Source: Calliopsis andreniformis (taxonomy: Eukaryota; Arthropoda; Insecta; Hymenoptera; Andrenidae). From it: DNA of 64,000 bases. Both the position numbers and the translations under genes were made by a program. How positions within the stretch are numbered: the first letter of the stretch is position 1; each line of letters starts with the position of its first letter. This document shows positions 63,954-64,000 of the stretch, piece after piece. Under the pieces are notes generated by a model, which was not told the origin of the DNA, ran no database searches, and was given only the letters and a program-made list of their open reading frames with translations. The stretch is from NCBI RefSeq assembly GCF_051401765.1, contig NW_027480423.1:11904001-11968000 (forward strand), read 5' to 3'.

Positions 63954-64000
63954 GAAGCCTAGGTTGCCCGGAACGTAGAAATGACCATAACTTCCACACT
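63954..64000 (+). repeat. Partial monomer at right edge
   Basis: The first 47 bases of a unit (GAAGCCTAGG onward, ending in CCACACT) run off the window, so the array continues to the right. Confidence 0.95.

Larger units (their letters stand above)
1..64000 (+). repeat. Satellite DNA array, 166-bp monomer, head to tail
   Basis: Every part of the window aligns to one 166-bp unit, recognised by the order: AvrII-type CCTAGG near the start, GTAGAAATGACC, CACTGGTTGCAATTATTCG, TTTTATACGATGGAAAAACT, an AT-rich stretch, GGCGTTGACTTCTAAGGCC, and ATCTGGTGGAGCAACGCCC. Monomer starts fall at 55, 221, 387 and 553 and continue to 63954. All units point the same way; no inverted unit was seen. Consensus G+C is 68 of 166 bases. 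Large homogeneous arrays like this are typical of eukaryotic centromeric or pericentromeric heterochromatin; that location is inferred. There is no foreign insertion or unique spacer over 300 bases anywhere, so no gene space remains to annotate. Confidence 0.98.

Noticed and set aside
1..64000. CRISPR array
   Set aside because: The unit is 166 bp with no alternation of short identical repeats and unique spacers; the whole unit is repetitive.
1..64000. Human alpha satellite
   Set aside because: The unit is 166 bp, not 171, and the sequence does not resemble the alphoid consensus apart from the short box-like motif.
1..64000. Transposon, retrovirus-like element or transposon-borne tandem repeat within the window
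   Set aside because: No break in the 166-bp register, terminal repeats, target-site duplications or transposase and polymerase-like frames were seen. An origin of the monomer from a transposon cannot be excluded but nothing here shows it.
1..64000. rRNA, tRNA, telomeric repeats or bacterial gene signals
   Set aside because: No conserved rRNA or tRNA stretch, no TTAGGG- or TTAGG-type run, and no ribosome-binding-site-plus-gene pattern was found.
1..64000. One regular higher-order repeat covering the array
   Set aside because: Offsets of 8, 9, 11, 12, 13, 15, 17, 18, 19, 20, 23, 41, 42, 49 and 52 monomers all occur in different places with overlapping blocks, so no single multimer period describes the window.

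Overview
The whole 64 kb window is one uninterrupted satellite DNA array. A 166-bp monomer of about 41% G+C (counted on a consensus drawn up by eye) is repeated head to tail on one strand. With the monomer start set at the GAAGCC that opens the first full unit (position 55), there are 385 complete monomers between 55 and 63953 and a partial monomer at each end. The indels I could list account exactly for the net shift of -11 bp over those 385 units. I see no gene, RNA gene, transposon, inversion, telomeric repeat or unique-sequence island. All open reading frames are chance frames through the repeat: 166 is not a multiple of 3, so the frame rotates from unit to unit.

The sequence looks like eukaryotic heterochromatin, probably centromeric or pericentromeric. 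The unit length is close to a chromatosome. Most monomers carry a 17-bp motif matching 7 of the 9 core bases of the mammalian CENP-B box (8 of 9 in one subfamily), and the array is organised by unequal exchange in whole-monomer steps. The species cannot be read from the sequence. A 166-bp satellite is, from memory, reported in oysters, so a bivalve is one untested possibility. It is not human alpha satellite (171 bp, different sequence).

Layout by dominant monomer types: (1) 1 to about 16.9 kb, a mosaic of 11-, 18-, 20-, 23- and 49-monomer duplications. (2) About 16.9-37.5 kb, monomers built into 8- to 18-monomer blocks, including a 2,988-bp tandem duplication at 28505-34480 with no mismatch noticed between copies. 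(3) About 37.5-47.5 kb, a more mixed zone with 11- and 19-monomer duplications. (4) About 47.5-62.4 kb, a family marked by a +1 insertion and by cassettes present two to four times. (5) 62.4-64 kb, less homogenised monomers that may be nearing an array edge.

There are no genes to work together. The plausible functional content is structural: protein-binding motifs, dyad symmetries, A/T tracts and nucleosome-scale periodicity. Duplication boundaries and identities were judged by eye and are approximate unless exact coordinates are given.
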